Below, piece after piece: positions 1-8,097 of a stretch of DNA of 64,000 nt. The notes beneath the pieces are model-generated. The model ran no database searches and was not told the DNA's origin. It saw only the letters and a program-made list of their open reading frames with translations. Both the position numbers and the translations under genes were made by a program. Numbering within the stretch: the first letter of the stretch is position 1; each line of letters begins with the position of its first letter. Source of the DNA: Micromonospora vinacea (GTDB lineage Bacteria; Actinomycetota; Actinomycetes; Mycobacteriales; Micromonosporaceae); NCBI RefSeq assembly GCF_015751785.1, contig NZ_JADOTY010000001.1:2790001-2854000 (forward strand), in the 5' to 3' direction.

Positions 1-1
1 C

Positions 2-661
2 AAGGTCGGCCTGCGGGTCGGCCCGATCACCGCGGCCGCCGACAACGTGACCGTCCGGCTGTCCGGCCCGGGCGGGCACACCGCCCGCCCGCACCTGACC
101 GTCGACATGGTCGACGCGCTCGGTCGGCTGATCACCGAGGTGCCCGCCCTGGTCAGCCGCCGGGTGCCGGCCAACAGCGGCCTGCTGTTGGTCTTCGGCC
201 ACGCCTCGGCCGGCACCCGCTACAACGTCATCCCGTCCGAGGCCAGCGCCTCCGGCACCCTCCGGGTGATGGACCGCGACACCTGGGAGCGGGCTCCCAA
301 GATCGTCGCTCAGGTGGTGCGGGACGTGATCGCACCGACCGGCGCCACTGTCGACCTGGAATACCTGCGCGGCCGGCCGCCGGTGTGCAACGACTCCCGT
401 GCCATCCAGGTGCTGACCGCCGCCACCGCCGCCGCGCTCGGCCCGGACGGGATCGCCGAGACACCGCAGAGCATGGGCGGCGAGGACTTCTCCTGGTACC
501 TGGAGTACGTCCCCGGCGCCCTCGCCCGGCTCGGCGTGGGTCGCTCCGGCCCCAACGTCGACCTGCACCGCGCGAGCTTCGACGTGGACGAGCGGGCCAT
601 CGCGGTGGGCGTCCGCGTCATGGTGCAGACCGCGCTGCGGGCACTGGCGGCGGCGCGCTGA
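2..661 (+). CDS. M20 family amidohydrolase/peptidase, C-terminal part (5' end outside window)
   Basis: The reading frame is open from the first complete codon at base 2, so the gene starts upstream of the window. The 219 visible residues cover the dimerisation domain and the C-terminal part of the metal-binding domain of an M20D-type amidohydrolase (IAA-amino acid hydrolase, hippurate hydrolase or N-acyl-amino acid deacylase). Visible signatures are SGPGGHTARPH in the lid domain, MGGEDFSWYL with the metal-ligand Glu-Asp region, and LHRASFDVDERAI near the end, where the His is the usual last zinc ligand. Substrate cannot be deduced. The 3' end overlaps the convergent lipoprotein gene by 44 nt. 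Family assignment is firm; specificity is open. Confidence 0.85.
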   Translation, partial: KVGLRVGPITAAADNVTVRLSGPGGHTARPHLTVDMVDALGRLITEVPALVSRRVPANSGLLLVFGHASAGTRYNVIPSEASASGTLRVMDRDTWERAPKIVAQVVRDVIAPTGATVDLEYLRGRPPVCNDSRAIQVLTAATAAALGPDGIAETPQSMGGEDFSWYLEYVPGALARLGVGRSGPNVDLHRASFDVDERAIAVGVRVMVQTALRALAAAR

Positions 662-1562
662 CCGGCGCGACCAGAGCCGGGGCCTTGCGCCGCCGGCGCA
701 ACACCACAAGCAGCACCGCCAGCGGTACGCCGAGCGCCACCAGCCAGGGCAGCAACGCGCCCAGCACCGTGAGCAGGACGGTCATCGAGACGACGAACGC
801 CTTCCAACCGCCCCTGAGTCCGACCAGGAAGCCGGTCTCGGCCTTCTCCTCGGTGGCCTTCGCCCTCGGCCCGGCCAGCGACACGGTGATCGTGGAGAGG
901 GCGGTCAGGTCGGCCAGGCGTCGCTTCTTGGCCTCCAGCGATGCCAGGTCGGCCTCCCGGCGACCCAACTCGTTCTCCAGCGACACCAGGTCGGTGATCG
1001 AGGAAGCCCGGGCCAGCAACCGGCGGGCGCTCTCCACCCGCGCGCGCTGGCTGGCGATCCGGGCGTCCAGGTCGACGGTCTCCTCGGTGACGTCCTGAGT
1101 GTCGATCTCCCGGCTCTGCTGCCGACCGAGCTTCGCCATCTCCTCCACCACGTCGGTGAACTTCGCCGCCGGCACCCGTAGCTCCAGCTCCGCCACCGCG
1201 TCGTCGTCGTCGGCACTGCGCCGCTGGTCGCCGCCGACGAAGCCACCGGCCCGGGTGACCACGGCGGTGGCCTCGCGGGCGGCCGAGTCCACATCGTCCA
1301 CCTGCACCCGCATCGTTCCGGTGTAGATGATCGCCCGCTGGTCGACCCGCAGGTCCGGTGCTCCGGCCCCGGCCCCCTCCGGTGCGCCGGCGGCGGCGTC
1401 CCGGCCCGCCTCGCCACCGTTGGCCGCTGGCGCCTCTGCCGCCGAGCCAGCGGTGTCCTTCGACCCGCTGTCGCCGGCACCGCATCCCGTCAGCGCCAAC
1501 GCCGCCGCCAGTGTCGTCGCCGCCAGCAGCGCACTGCGGCGTCGTCCCACCTGTCCGTCCAT
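618..1562 (-). CDS. DUF4349 domain lipoprotein
   Basis: Predicted lipoprotein of 314 residues. The N-terminus (MDGQVGRRRSALL, then a hydrophobic stretch) ends in the lipobox LTGC, so Cys is about residue 27. An Ala/Gly-rich linker follows, then a DUF4349 region with a long helical, probably coiled-coil segment (around residues 140-230, rich in Glu, Arg and Leu), a membrane segment near residues 265-295 and a basic Arg/Lys tail. DUF4349 proteins are anchored at the cell surface and have no established function. I chose the ATG at 1562 because GGGAG lies five bases upstream; in-frame ATG 1574 and an earlier GTG are alternatives. The 3' end overlaps the convergent M20 gene by 44 nt. Confidence 0.8.
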   Translation of the reverse strand: MDGQVGRRRSALLAATTLAAALALTGCGAGDSGSKDTAGSAAEAPAANGGEAGRDAAAGAPEGAGAGAPDLRVDQRAIIYTGTMRVQVDDVDSAAREATAVVTRAGGFVGGDQRRSADDDDAVAELELRVPAAKFTDVVEEMAKLGRQQSREIDTQDVTEETVDLDARIASQRARVESARRLLARASSITDLVSLENELGRREADLASLEAKKRRLADLTALSTITVSLAGPRAKATEEKAETGFLVGLRGGWKAFVVSMTVLLTVLGALLPWLVALGVPLAVLLVVLRRRRKAPALVAPVSAPPPVPAARSAP

Positions 1563-1676
1563 CCCCGCTCCCATCGTCGTCAACCGGTGTGGCGATAGCT
1601 CGGACGCGACGCGCACGCCGGCTGGTTCCGGCAGACTGCGCTGAGGACGTCACGATTCGATAATCGAGGAGTCACG

Positions 1677-2309
1677 ATGCGGCTCACCAAGTACGCCCAC
1701 TCCTGTCTCCGGGTGGAACACGACGGGGGAGTGCTCGTCGTCGACCCCGGGGTGTTCGGCGACGCCGAGGCGGCGCTGGACGGTGCGGACGCGGTGCTGA
1801 TCACCCACCAACACCCCGACCACCTCGACCTGGCAGCGGTACGCCTTCAGCTCGACCGGCAACCGTTCCCGATCCACGGGCCCGCCTCGCTCGCCGACAC
1901 CCTGGGCGACGCGGCGGACGTGCTGCGCCCGGTCAGCGTCGGTGAGTCATTCACCGCCGCCGGGGTCGCCGTGCGCGCGTACGGGGGGCGGCACGCCGTG
2001 ATCCACCCCGACATCCCGGTGATCGACAACCTCGGTTACCTGATCAACGACGTGGTCTACCACCCGGGCGACTCCCTGGTGGTGCCCGACGAGACACCCG
2101 TCGACACGCTCTTCGCGCCGATCCACGCCCCCTGGTCGAAGTTCTCCGAGGTGGTCGACTTCATCCGCGCGGTCGCACCGCGGCGCGCGTACGCAGTGCA
2201 CGACGCGTTGCTCAACGACAACGGGCTGGGCGTGCTCGACAGGCAGTACACAGCGCTGTCCGGCACCGAGTACCAGCGACTGGAGCCCGGTAGCCGGGTG
2301 GACGTCTGA
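1677..2309 (+). CDS. MBL-fold metallo-hydrolase (UlaG-like)
   Basis: A 210-residue metallo-beta-lactamase-fold protein of the short UlaG/YcfH-like type. The N-terminal MRLTKYAHSCLRVE strand is typical of this subfamily, and the metal-binding motif THQHPDHLD (around residues 42-50) is intact. Further metal ligands are probably the His in YHPGDS and the His of AVHDALL near the C-terminus. These soluble enzymes hydrolyse phosphodiester, lactone or similar bonds; the substrate is not predictable here. The ATG at 1677 has a good ribosome-binding site (GAGGAG, about six bases upstream). The next gene starts 4 nt after the stop, so the two are probably cotranscribed. Confidence 0.85.
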   Translation: MRLTKYAHSCLRVEHDGGVLVVDPGVFGDAEAALDGADAVLITHQHPDHLDLAAVRLQLDRQPFPIHGPASLADTLGDAADVLRPVSVGESFTAAGVAVRAYGGRHAVIHPDIPVIDNLGYLINDVVYHPGDSLVVPDETPVDTLFAPIHAPWSKFSEVVDFIRAVAPRRAYAVHDALLNDNGLGVLDRQYTALSGTEYQRLEPGSRVDV

Positions 2310-2313
2310 CCCG

Positions 2314-3288
2314 ATGCCCGGCCTCTCCGCGGAGCTGGTGCAGCAGCTCTACCGCACCCCACCGGACCGGTTCGTGGCCGCCCGGGACGCCGCCGTGGCC
2401 GACGCCCGGCGGGCCGGCGACCCGACCACCGCCCGACAACTGGCCCGGCTGCGTCGCCCGACGGTGGCCGCCTGGCTGGTGAACCTGCTCGCCATCCGAC
2501 GCCCGGAGCTGGTCGCCGACCTGGTGCAGCTCGCCGACGCCCTGCGGGTCGCCCAGCGGGAGCTGCGCGGGCCTCGACTGCGGGAGCTGTCCGCGCAGCG
2601 GCGGGCGGTGGTCGGCGCCCTGGTCGCCGAGGTCCGCAAGCTCGCCGCGGCCGAGCCGGACGCGCCATCGGCGAACCGGCTGCCGCTGGCCGAGGTGGAG
2701 GAGACGCTGAATGCGGCGTTCTCCGACGTCGAGGTCGCCGAGCAGGTGCGGGCCGGTCGCCTGTTGCGGGCGGCCAGCTACGCCGGCTTCGGTGAGGTGC
2801 CCCGGCCACAACTGCGGCTGGTCACCGGCGATGAGGAAGAACGCGAGGCGGAACGCCCGGCCCGCCGACCCGGCCCGCAGCGGGGCCGTCCCGAGGCGGC
2901 ACCCCGCCCGGACCGGGCGGCCGAGCGCGCCGAGCAGGCTGCCCAGCGGGCGGCCCGAGTCGAGCGGGCCCGGCAGCGCCGCGCCCTGGACCGGGAGTTG
3001 GCGAAGGCCCAGGCGGACCAGGAGCGGGCCGAGGCCGAGCTGACCGAGGCGACCGGGCAGGAGCGCGACGGCGCGGCCGTACTCGATGGTCTCGAGGCCG
3101 AGCTGGCCGAGCTGGAGCGGCGGCGCGCGGTCGCCGAGCAGGATCTCAGCCGGGCCAAGCTGGCCCGGCGCGCCGCCGAGCGGGCGGTCACAGTGGCCCG
3201 GCGGCGCGCCGGTGAGGTCGAGGCGGCGGTCGAGGCACTGGCGGCCGAAGAGGGGAATGCGGACGCGGGCGGCGGCGCGGCAGACTGA
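2314..3288 (+). CDS. Conserved hypothetical protein with long charged coiled coil
   Basis: No family with a known function is recognised. The 324-residue product has an N-terminal helical domain (about 1-150, with the conserved-looking stretch RRPTVAAWLVNLLA) and a C-terminal half (about 195-310) made almost entirely of Glu, Arg, Ala and Gln in heptad-like patterns, which indicates an extended coiled coil. There is no signal peptide or membrane segment, so it is probably cytoplasmic. The N-terminal pattern is one I associate with uncharacterised actinobacterial proteins. The gene follows the metallo-hydrolase with only 4 nt between them and lacks a clear ribosome-binding site, which suggests translational coupling. 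Confidence 0.6.
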   Translation: MPGLSAELVQQLYRTPPDRFVAARDAAVADARRAGDPTTARQLARLRRPTVAAWLVNLLAIRRPELVADLVQLADALRVAQRELRGPRLRELSAQRRAVVGALVAEVRKLAAAEPDAPSANRLPLAEVEETLNAAFSDVEVAEQVRAGRLLRAASYAGFGEVPRPQLRLVTGDEEEREAERPARRPGPQRGRPEAAPRPDRAAERAEQAAQRAARVERARQRRALDRELAKAQADQERAEAELTEATGQERDGAAVLDGLEAELAELERRRAVAEQDLSRAKLARRAAERAVTVARRRAGEVEAAVEALAAEEGNADAGGGAAD

Positions 3289-3380
3289 CCATCGATGGAC
3301 GACGACGAGTGTGCGGGTCGTAACCGGGGTCGGGGCGTGGTCGTGGTCGGCGGGTCGGGTTGCCCGAGCGGGGCACCGCT

Positions 3381-4115
3381 GTGACTCCGGAGCAGGTCGC
3401 GGCCGCCAGTAAGCCCGTCGTGCTCGACCTGGGCGACGCCTTCAGCCGGGACCCGACCACGTTGCGCCGGGCCCGACTGCTGGGCATCTCCGGCTGGGCC
3501 TTCTACATCAGCGGCCGGGCCGGTGCGCTCGGCGGTGTGCGGGCCGAGACGGCCGCCGCCGCCCTCGGGTTCATCGCCCCGGACGCGGTCGCCGACGGCT
3601 GGGACGCCGCCGCCCGGGTCGTCCCGCCGTTCGAGGTGGCCGCCGCGAGCCTCGCCGAATGCTGCCGGTGGGGCGCCCAGCAGCTCGGCCCCCTGCCCGG
3701 CACCGAGCGCCTGTCGGCGCTCGTCGAGCGGGCCGTGGTGGCGGCGGAGGCCAGTGGGATGCCGCTCTTCGCCGCGTGGCGGGCCATGCCGCTTCCGGAC
3801 CTCTCGCCCGGGGCCCGCAGCGCCGCCGGGCTGCGGCTGCTCCGGGAACACTTCACCGGCGCCTACCTGCTGGCGGTACGCGCCGCCGGGATGACCCCGC
3901 TGGAGGCCGTGCTGGCCGGGCCGGAGGGCGAGGCCGGGGCGGTGGCCTGCGGCTGGCAGCCGCCGTACCCGCCGATCGGGCCGCTGGTGCGCCGCCGGCT
4001 GTGGGCGGAGGCGGTGACCAACCGGTTGGCCGCGCCGGCGTTCACGGCCCTCGGTCCCGCCGACGGCGCGGAGCTTGTGGAGCTGCTGCACCGCACCCGC
4101 GTCGAGCTCGGCTGA
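3381..4115 (+). CDS. SCO6745 family helical protein
   Basis: The 244-residue product matches the actinobacterial SCO6745-type family as I remember it: an N-terminal helical segment with GISGWAFYISGRAGALG (about residues 32-48), a middle region containing RWGAQQLGPLPG, and a C-terminal HRTRVELG. These proteins are soluble, all-helical and of unknown biochemical role, sometimes annotated as helix-turn-helix-like. I prefer the GTG at 3381; a TTG seven codons upstream is also possible. It lies 92 bases after the coiled-coil gene on the same strand. Function is unknown. Confidence 0.65.
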   Translation: MTPEQVAAASKPVVLDLGDAFSRDPTTLRRARLLGISGWAFYISGRAGALGGVRAETAAAALGFIAPDAVADGWDAAARVVPPFEVAAASLAECCRWGAQQLGPLPGTERLSALVERAVVAAEASGMPLFAAWRAMPLPDLSPGARSAAGLRLLREHFTGAYLLAVRAAGMTPLEAVLAGPEGEAGAVACGWQPPYPPIGPLVRRRLWAEAVTNRLAAPAFTALGPADGAELVELLHRTRVELG

Positions 4116-4199
4116 GCCTCCCGCCGCCAGAGAGCTGAGCTTCCCGCCGGCCAGAAAATGGGCGGCGGCCGAGCTGATCGGCTGCCAGGATGTCCTGCC

Positions 4200-5159
4200 G
4201 TGACCCTTCCCGCTGGTTGGACGACGCGCCGGCCCACCCTCGACGACGTGCCGGCGATCCTCGCGGTGGTGCACGCCGCCGACACCTTCGCCATCGGCCA
4301 TCCCGACTTCGACGCCGAGGATGTCGCGGCGTCGCTGACCGCCCCCCACTTCGACAGGACCCGGGACTCCTGGCTGGCCATCGACCCGGACGACACAGTT
4401 GTCGGCTGGGCGACGGTGGACAACCCGACCGCTGTGGGCCGGGAGTTCGTGGAGGTCTACGTCGATCCGGTACGGGCCGCCGCCGTCCGCGCGCCGTTGC
4501 TGGTCCGCCAACTCGACCGGGTCGCCGAGCGCGCCGCCGAGCGAGGGCTGCCGTCGCTCACCGTCCGCTGCGCGGTCTTCGCCCCGGAACGTGACTGGGA
4601 ACGCGCCCTGCGCGGGCTCGGGTTCGCCCTCGTCAAGCGGTACGTCCGGATGAGCCGGCCGTTGGACGACCTGCCCGACGAGCCGGCCGGGCCGTCGGAC
4701 GTGACGGTGCGGCCGGTCCGCCCTGACGACGAGGCCGACCTGGTGGAGTTCCACCGGATCTACGAGGCCGCCTTCGGCGACACCCCGGACCACGAGCCGC
4801 TGACGTACGAGCGGTGGCGTGCCCGGATCGGCGACCTGACCGCCTGGGACGAGTGGTTCGTCGCCGAGGTGGACGGGGTGACGGTCGGCGCGTTGCAGTC
4901 CTCGGATCAGGCGCTCGACCAGCAGTCCGGCTGGGTGAAGAGCCTGTCGGTGCTGTCCGCGTACCGGCGTCGGGGGGTGGGTGCGGCGCTGCTGCGCCGC
5001 GCCTTCGCCCGCTACGCCGAGAAGGGTCGGCGGGCGGCCGGCCTGGGCGTCGACCTCACCAACCCGACCGCCCCGCTGTCGCTCTACCGGGCGGTGGGCC
5101 TGCGGGAGACCCAGTGGACCGACATGTACGAACTTTCCGTTCCGGCGGCCGGTGTGTGA
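4200..5159 (+). CDS. Tandem GNAT N-acetyltransferase
   Basis: A 319-residue protein with two GNAT folds, residues about 1-150 and 160-315. The C-terminal domain has the acetyl-CoA pyrophosphate-binding motif SLSVLSAYRRRGVGAALLRR and a motif-B-like ending (NPTAPLSLYRAVGLRE). The N-terminal copy lacks a clean Q/R-x-x-G-x-G/A loop and is probably non-catalytic, an arrangement also seen in mycothiol synthase MshD, but the overall sequence is not MshD-like enough to call it that. The acceptor is unknown. The GTG at 4200 is chosen because the first strand (TRRPTLDDVPAILAVV) begins just after it; an in-frame ATG lies 42 bases upstream. Confidence 0.75.
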   Translation: MTLPAGWTTRRPTLDDVPAILAVVHAADTFAIGHPDFDAEDVAASLTAPHFDRTRDSWLAIDPDDTVVGWATVDNPTAVGREFVEVYVDPVRAAAVRAPLLVRQLDRVAERAAERGLPSLTVRCAVFAPERDWERALRGLGFALVKRYVRMSRPLDDLPDEPAGPSDVTVRPVRPDDEADLVEFHRIYEAAFGDTPDHEPLTYERWRARIGDLTAWDEWFVAEVDGVTVGALQSSDQALDQQSGWVKSLSVLSAYRRRGVGAALLRRAFARYAEKGRRAAGLGVDLTNPTAPLSLYRAVGLRETQWTDMYELSVPAAGV

Positions 5160-5234
5160 TTGACGACCCCGGTCCTCCCCGGCCGGCGCTCCGGTCGACG
5201 GCGGTAGCAGACTGGGGGCGTGCGATACGCGCTG

Positions 5235-5690
5235 CTACGCCGACGCGGTGCCGGTGGGGCGGGCCCGCAGTTCGGTGACGTAGTCGTCCGGGGCGCCCGC
5301 CTTCTCGGCGGCGTTCGCGATCTCCGACAGATACCACGAGGTCGGCAGGCCACCCTCGTAGCCGTTGAAGACGTAGATCCACGCGGTCACGTCGCCGTCG
5401 AGGGTGGAGACCCGCACGTGCAGCTTGCGGTACGTGCCGGCAGTCACCCCCTCGAGTTCGTCGAGCTGGCCCGCGTCGTACGGGTGGATGTCGTAGAGCG
5501 CCACGAAGACCCGGTCACCGGGGGACTCGACAAGGGTGCTCACCGCACCCTCCCAGCCGATCACGTCCGCCCCGGCGAAGGTCAGCCGCCAGCCCTCCAG
5601 CCAGCCGGTGCCCACCATCGGCGAATGCGGACAGTAGGCGCGCATCCGGGCAGGGTCGAGATTTGAGCCGTAGGCGGCGTGATGACGCAC
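5235..5690 (-). CDS. Gamma-glutamylcyclotransferase (GGCT/AIG2 fold)
   Basis: A 151-residue AIG2-like protein. The N-terminal YGSNL motif (residues 7-11) forms the substrate loop, and the Glu in the DELEGV segment (about residue 79) is the expected catalytic acid. Family members convert gamma-glutamyl amino acids to 5-oxoproline, or act on related gamma-glutamyl amines. The GTG start at 5690 has no ribosome-binding site but a TATCGT hexamer seven bases upstream, so the mRNA is probably leaderless. It is transcribed divergently from the LpdA-like gene. Confidence 0.85.
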   Translation of the reverse strand: MRHHAAYGSNLDPARMRAYCPHSPMVGTGWLEGWRLTFAGADVIGWEGAVSTLVESPGDRVFVALYDIHPYDAGQLDELEGVTAGTYRKLHVRVSTLDGDVTAWIYVFNGYEGGLPTSWYLSEIANAAEKAGAPDDYVTELRARPTGTASA

Positions 5691-5796
5691 GGCGATGACG
5701 ATAGCCCGGCCGACGGGTGGGGGAGAATACGACAGTGCGTGTCGAATGCGCTCGGGAGAAGAAAGTCACTGTGAGCATGGACGAAGGGCGAACGCT

Positions 5797-7200
5797 GTGA
5801 GCCGGATCGTGATCATCGGTGGGGGGCCGGCCGGGTACGAGGCGGCTCTGGTCGCCGCCCAGCTGGACGCCGATGTCACAGTGGTGGAGGCCGACGGTGC
5901 CGGCGGCGCCTGCGTGCTCTCCGACTGCGTGCCGTCGAAGACCTTCATCGCCAGCTCCGGGGTGGTCACCGGATACCGCGACACCGAGGAGTTCGGGGTG
6001 CACTCGGACGGCCTGGAGGCGGTCACCGTCGACGCCCGGGCGGTGCACGGGCGGGTCAAGCGGTTGGCCCTGGCGCAGTCCGCGGACATCCACGCCAAGC
6101 TGCTGAAGGCGGGGGTCACCTTCGTGGCCGGCACCGCCCGGCTCGGCGAGGACTCCCTCGGGCACACCCACCGGGTCGTCGTCACCCCCGCCGACGGCGG
6201 CGAGGAGTACTCGATCGACGCGTCCACCGTGCTGGTGGCCACCGGCTCGACCCCCCGCCAGCTGCCCACCGCCGTACCGGACGGTGAGCGCATCCTGACC
6301 TGGCGACAGGTGTACGACCTGCCGGAGCTGCCCGAACACCTGATCGTGGTCGGGTCCGGTGTGACCGGCGCGGAGTTCGCCAGCGCCTACCTGGCGATGG
6401 GGGTCGAGGTGACCCTGGTCTCCAGCCGGGACCGGGTGATGCCGCACGAGGACGCCGACGCCGCCTCCGCCATCGAGCGGGTGTTCCGCAACCGGGGCAT
6501 GGAGATCCTCAACAACTCCCGGGCCGACGCGGTCCGGCGTACCGCCGACGGCGTCGAGGTGGAGCTCTCCGACGGCCGTAAGGTGACCGGCTCGCACGCG
6601 CTGATCACCGTCGGTTCGATCCCGAACACCGCGAACCTGGGTCTGACCGAGTACGGGGTGGAGCTGGGCCGGGGCGGCTACCTGACCGTCGACCGGGCCT
6701 CCCGGACCAACGTGCCCGGCATCTACGCCGCTGGCGACTGCACCGGCGTGCTGCTGCTGGCCAGTGTCGCCGCCATGCAGGGCCGGATCGCCATGTGGCA
6801 CGCGCTCGGCGAGGCGGTCCGCCCGCTGCGGCTGCGTACCGTCGCGGCGAACGTCTTCACCGACCCGGAGCTGGCCACCGTGGGTGTCTCGCAGGACGAG
6901 GTGGACGCGGGCAAGGTGCCGGCCCGGCAGGTGATGCTGCCGCTGTCCGGCAATGCCCGGGCCAAGATGGACGACCTCTCCGACGGTTTCGTGAAGCTGT
7001 TCTGCCGGCCGGCCAGCGGTCAGGTCATCGGCGGTGTGGTGGTCGCTCCGAAGGCCAGCGAGCTGATCCTGCCCATCACCATGGCGGTGGAGAACAACCT
7101 CACCGTCAACGAGCTGGCCCAGACCATCACCATCTACCCGAGTCTCTCCGGCTCGATAACCGAGGCGGCCCGCCAGCTCATGCTGCACGAGCTGGAGTGA
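5797..7200 (+). CDS. lpdA: NAD(P)H-quinone dehydrogenase LpdA-like flavoprotein
   Basis: A 467-residue pyridine nucleotide-disulphide oxidoreductase resembling mycobacterial LpdA (Rv3303c), which reduces quinones with NAD(P)H. FAD binding: IIGGGPAGYEA at residues 5-15. NAD(P) binding: VGSGVTGAEFASAYLAMG near residue 185. The C-terminal region reads YPSLSGSITEAARQLM, so the His-Glu catalytic pair of lipoamide dehydrogenase is absent, as in LpdA. Unusually, the active-site segment GGACVLSDCVPSK keeps two Cys in a CxxxxC spacing, whereas I recall the mycobacterial protein having only one. The GTG at 5797 is preceded by GAAGG; an upstream in-frame start is less likely because the Rossmann strand begins directly after this GTG. 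Confidence 0.85.
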   Translation: MSRIVIIGGGPAGYEAALVAAQLDADVTVVEADGAGGACVLSDCVPSKTFIASSGVVTGYRDTEEFGVHSDGLEAVTVDARAVHGRVKRLALAQSADIHAKLLKAGVTFVAGTARLGEDSLGHTHRVVVTPADGGEEYSIDASTVLVATGSTPRQLPTAVPDGERILTWRQVYDLPELPEHLIVVGSGVTGAEFASAYLAMGVEVTLVSSRDRVMPHEDADAASAIERVFRNRGMEILNNSRADAVRRTADGVEVELSDGRKVTGSHALITVGSIPNTANLGLTEYGVELGRGGYLTVDRASRTNVPGIYAAGDCTGVLLLASVAAMQGRIAMWHALGEAVRPLRLRTVAANVFTDPELATVGVSQDEVDAGKVPARQVMLPLSGNARAKMDDLSDGFVKLFCRPASGQVIGGVVVAPKASELILPITMAVENNLTVNELAQTITIYPSLSGSITEAARQLMLHELE

Positions 7201-7242
7201 CGGCTGCGGCCTGTGCCGCCCGCCCCACCCCCACCCCGACCT

Positions 7243-7319
7243 CGTCGATCATGGAGTTGTGGTGGCCGTTCTACGCCGCGACGCCCTCTTTGTGAGGCAC
7301 CACAACTGCATGATCGACG
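7243..7319. repeat. Palindromic intergenic repeat, family A copy 1
   Basis: Inverted repeat with 22-bp arms at 7243-7264 and 7298-7319, one mismatch, and a 33-nt spacer ending in TTTGTGAGG. The arms contain GATCATGGAGTTGTGGTG. It lies between the convergent LpdA-like and DUF998 genes, where a transcript from either side would form a strong hairpin, so a bidirectional terminator role is plausible. Copies 2 and 3 lie at 16439-16515 and 33868-33942 with the same spacer length. Confidence 0.9.
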
Positions 7320-7921
7320 GGTGACGGTCGGGTTTGGATCATCGCTATCGTGGCTAGGACCGCGACCTCGGTGAGGATCAGGAGGCGTTCGGCCAAGCCG
7401 ATGAGCATCCGGTCACCGGGATAGGCGGACCAGATCATCGCCGCCGCGAGGGCCAGGCTCAGCAGGACCAGGGCGCGTAGCGTCCGGGCGGCGGGCGTCA
7501 GGTCGGGTCGGCGGGCGAGCAACCAACCGGCCGCCGGCAACGCCAGGAAGGCGATCACTGAGGCGTACCGGTGCAGGTAGGCGGCGGTGGTCATTGCGGT
7601 GCCCGGCTCGTTCGTCGGCACCACGGCGGCCAGCAGCAGCCCACCCACCCATGCGCCGAGCAGCAGCTCGGCCGTTCGACCGGAGCGCGGCCGGGGTGGG
7701 CTGGCGCGGCGCAGTCCGTACAGCAACGCCACTGTGGCGAGCGCGAGCACCACCATGGCGATGTCGATGACGCCGCCCCGGTCGGAGACCGCGAAGTCGC
7801 TGATGGTCAACGCCCACGGGTTGAGGTCGTCGTTGACTTCGAGGTGGCCGATCACGGTGAGCAGCGCCGCCAGGGCGATCCCGCCCAGGGCCAGCAGGCC
7901 GGTACTCCGGGTAACAGGCAT
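7271..7921 (-). CDS. DUF998 family integral membrane protein
   Basis: A 216-residue hydrophobic protein with about six membrane helices (roughly residues 8-25, 50-68, 87-103, 118-137, 150-168, 178-197). The pattern (an N-terminal helix, then SDFAVSDRGG and an ...VPTNEPG... loop) matches DUF998 proteins, which are of unknown function. The last 15 codons and the TAG stop lie inside palindromic repeat copy 1, so the C-terminal tail is contributed by the repeat and is unlikely to be conserved. No good ribosome-binding site is seen before the ATG at 7921; GAGG lies very close to it. Confidence 0.75.
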   Translation of the reverse strand: MPVTRSTGLLALGGIALAALLTVIGHLEVNDDLNPWALTISDFAVSDRGGVIDIAMVVLALATVALLYGLRRASPPRPRSGRTAELLLGAWVGGLLLAAVVPTNEPGTAMTTAAYLHRYASVIAFLALPAAGWLLARRPDLTPAARTLRALVLLSLALAAAMIWSAYPGDRMLIGLAERLLILTEVAVLATIAMIQTRPSPVDHAVVVPHKEGVAA

Positions 7922-8001
7922 ACCTCAGCCTGTCGCCGCGGACACCCCAGTCGAATCCGGGACAGCCACCGAGTTACCCCCCGCAACAACCCCTAAGCCC
8001 T

Positions 8002-8074
8002 CGCGATCTTGCACTTTCGGACGCCGTTACGCGTGGTTCACACCAATCGCGGCGACAGAAAGTGCAAGATCGCG
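8002..8074. repeat. Palindromic intergenic repeat with 17-bp perfect arms
   Basis: Arms CGCGATCTTGCACTTTC at 8002-8018 and its exact complement at 8058-8074, spacer 39 nt. It lies between the XRE antitoxin and DUF998 genes, both on the minus strand, so it could end the antitoxin transcript. The sequence differs from family A but shares the GATC near the outer end of each arm. The repeat at 45092-45162 has the same spacer length. Confidence 0.9.
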
Positions 8075-8097
8075 CGGGCGGAAGCGCGTTCACCAGG

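Noticed and set aside
2778..4793. 671-codon minus-strand frame over the 2314, 3381 and 4200 genes
   Set aside because: Three plus-strand genes with family matches occupy this DNA; the minus product has no domain.
5797..7200. Lipoamide dehydrogenase
   Set aside because: The C-terminal His-Pro...Glu active-site motif is replaced by YPSLSGS, and no 2-oxoacid dehydrogenase genes are nearby.
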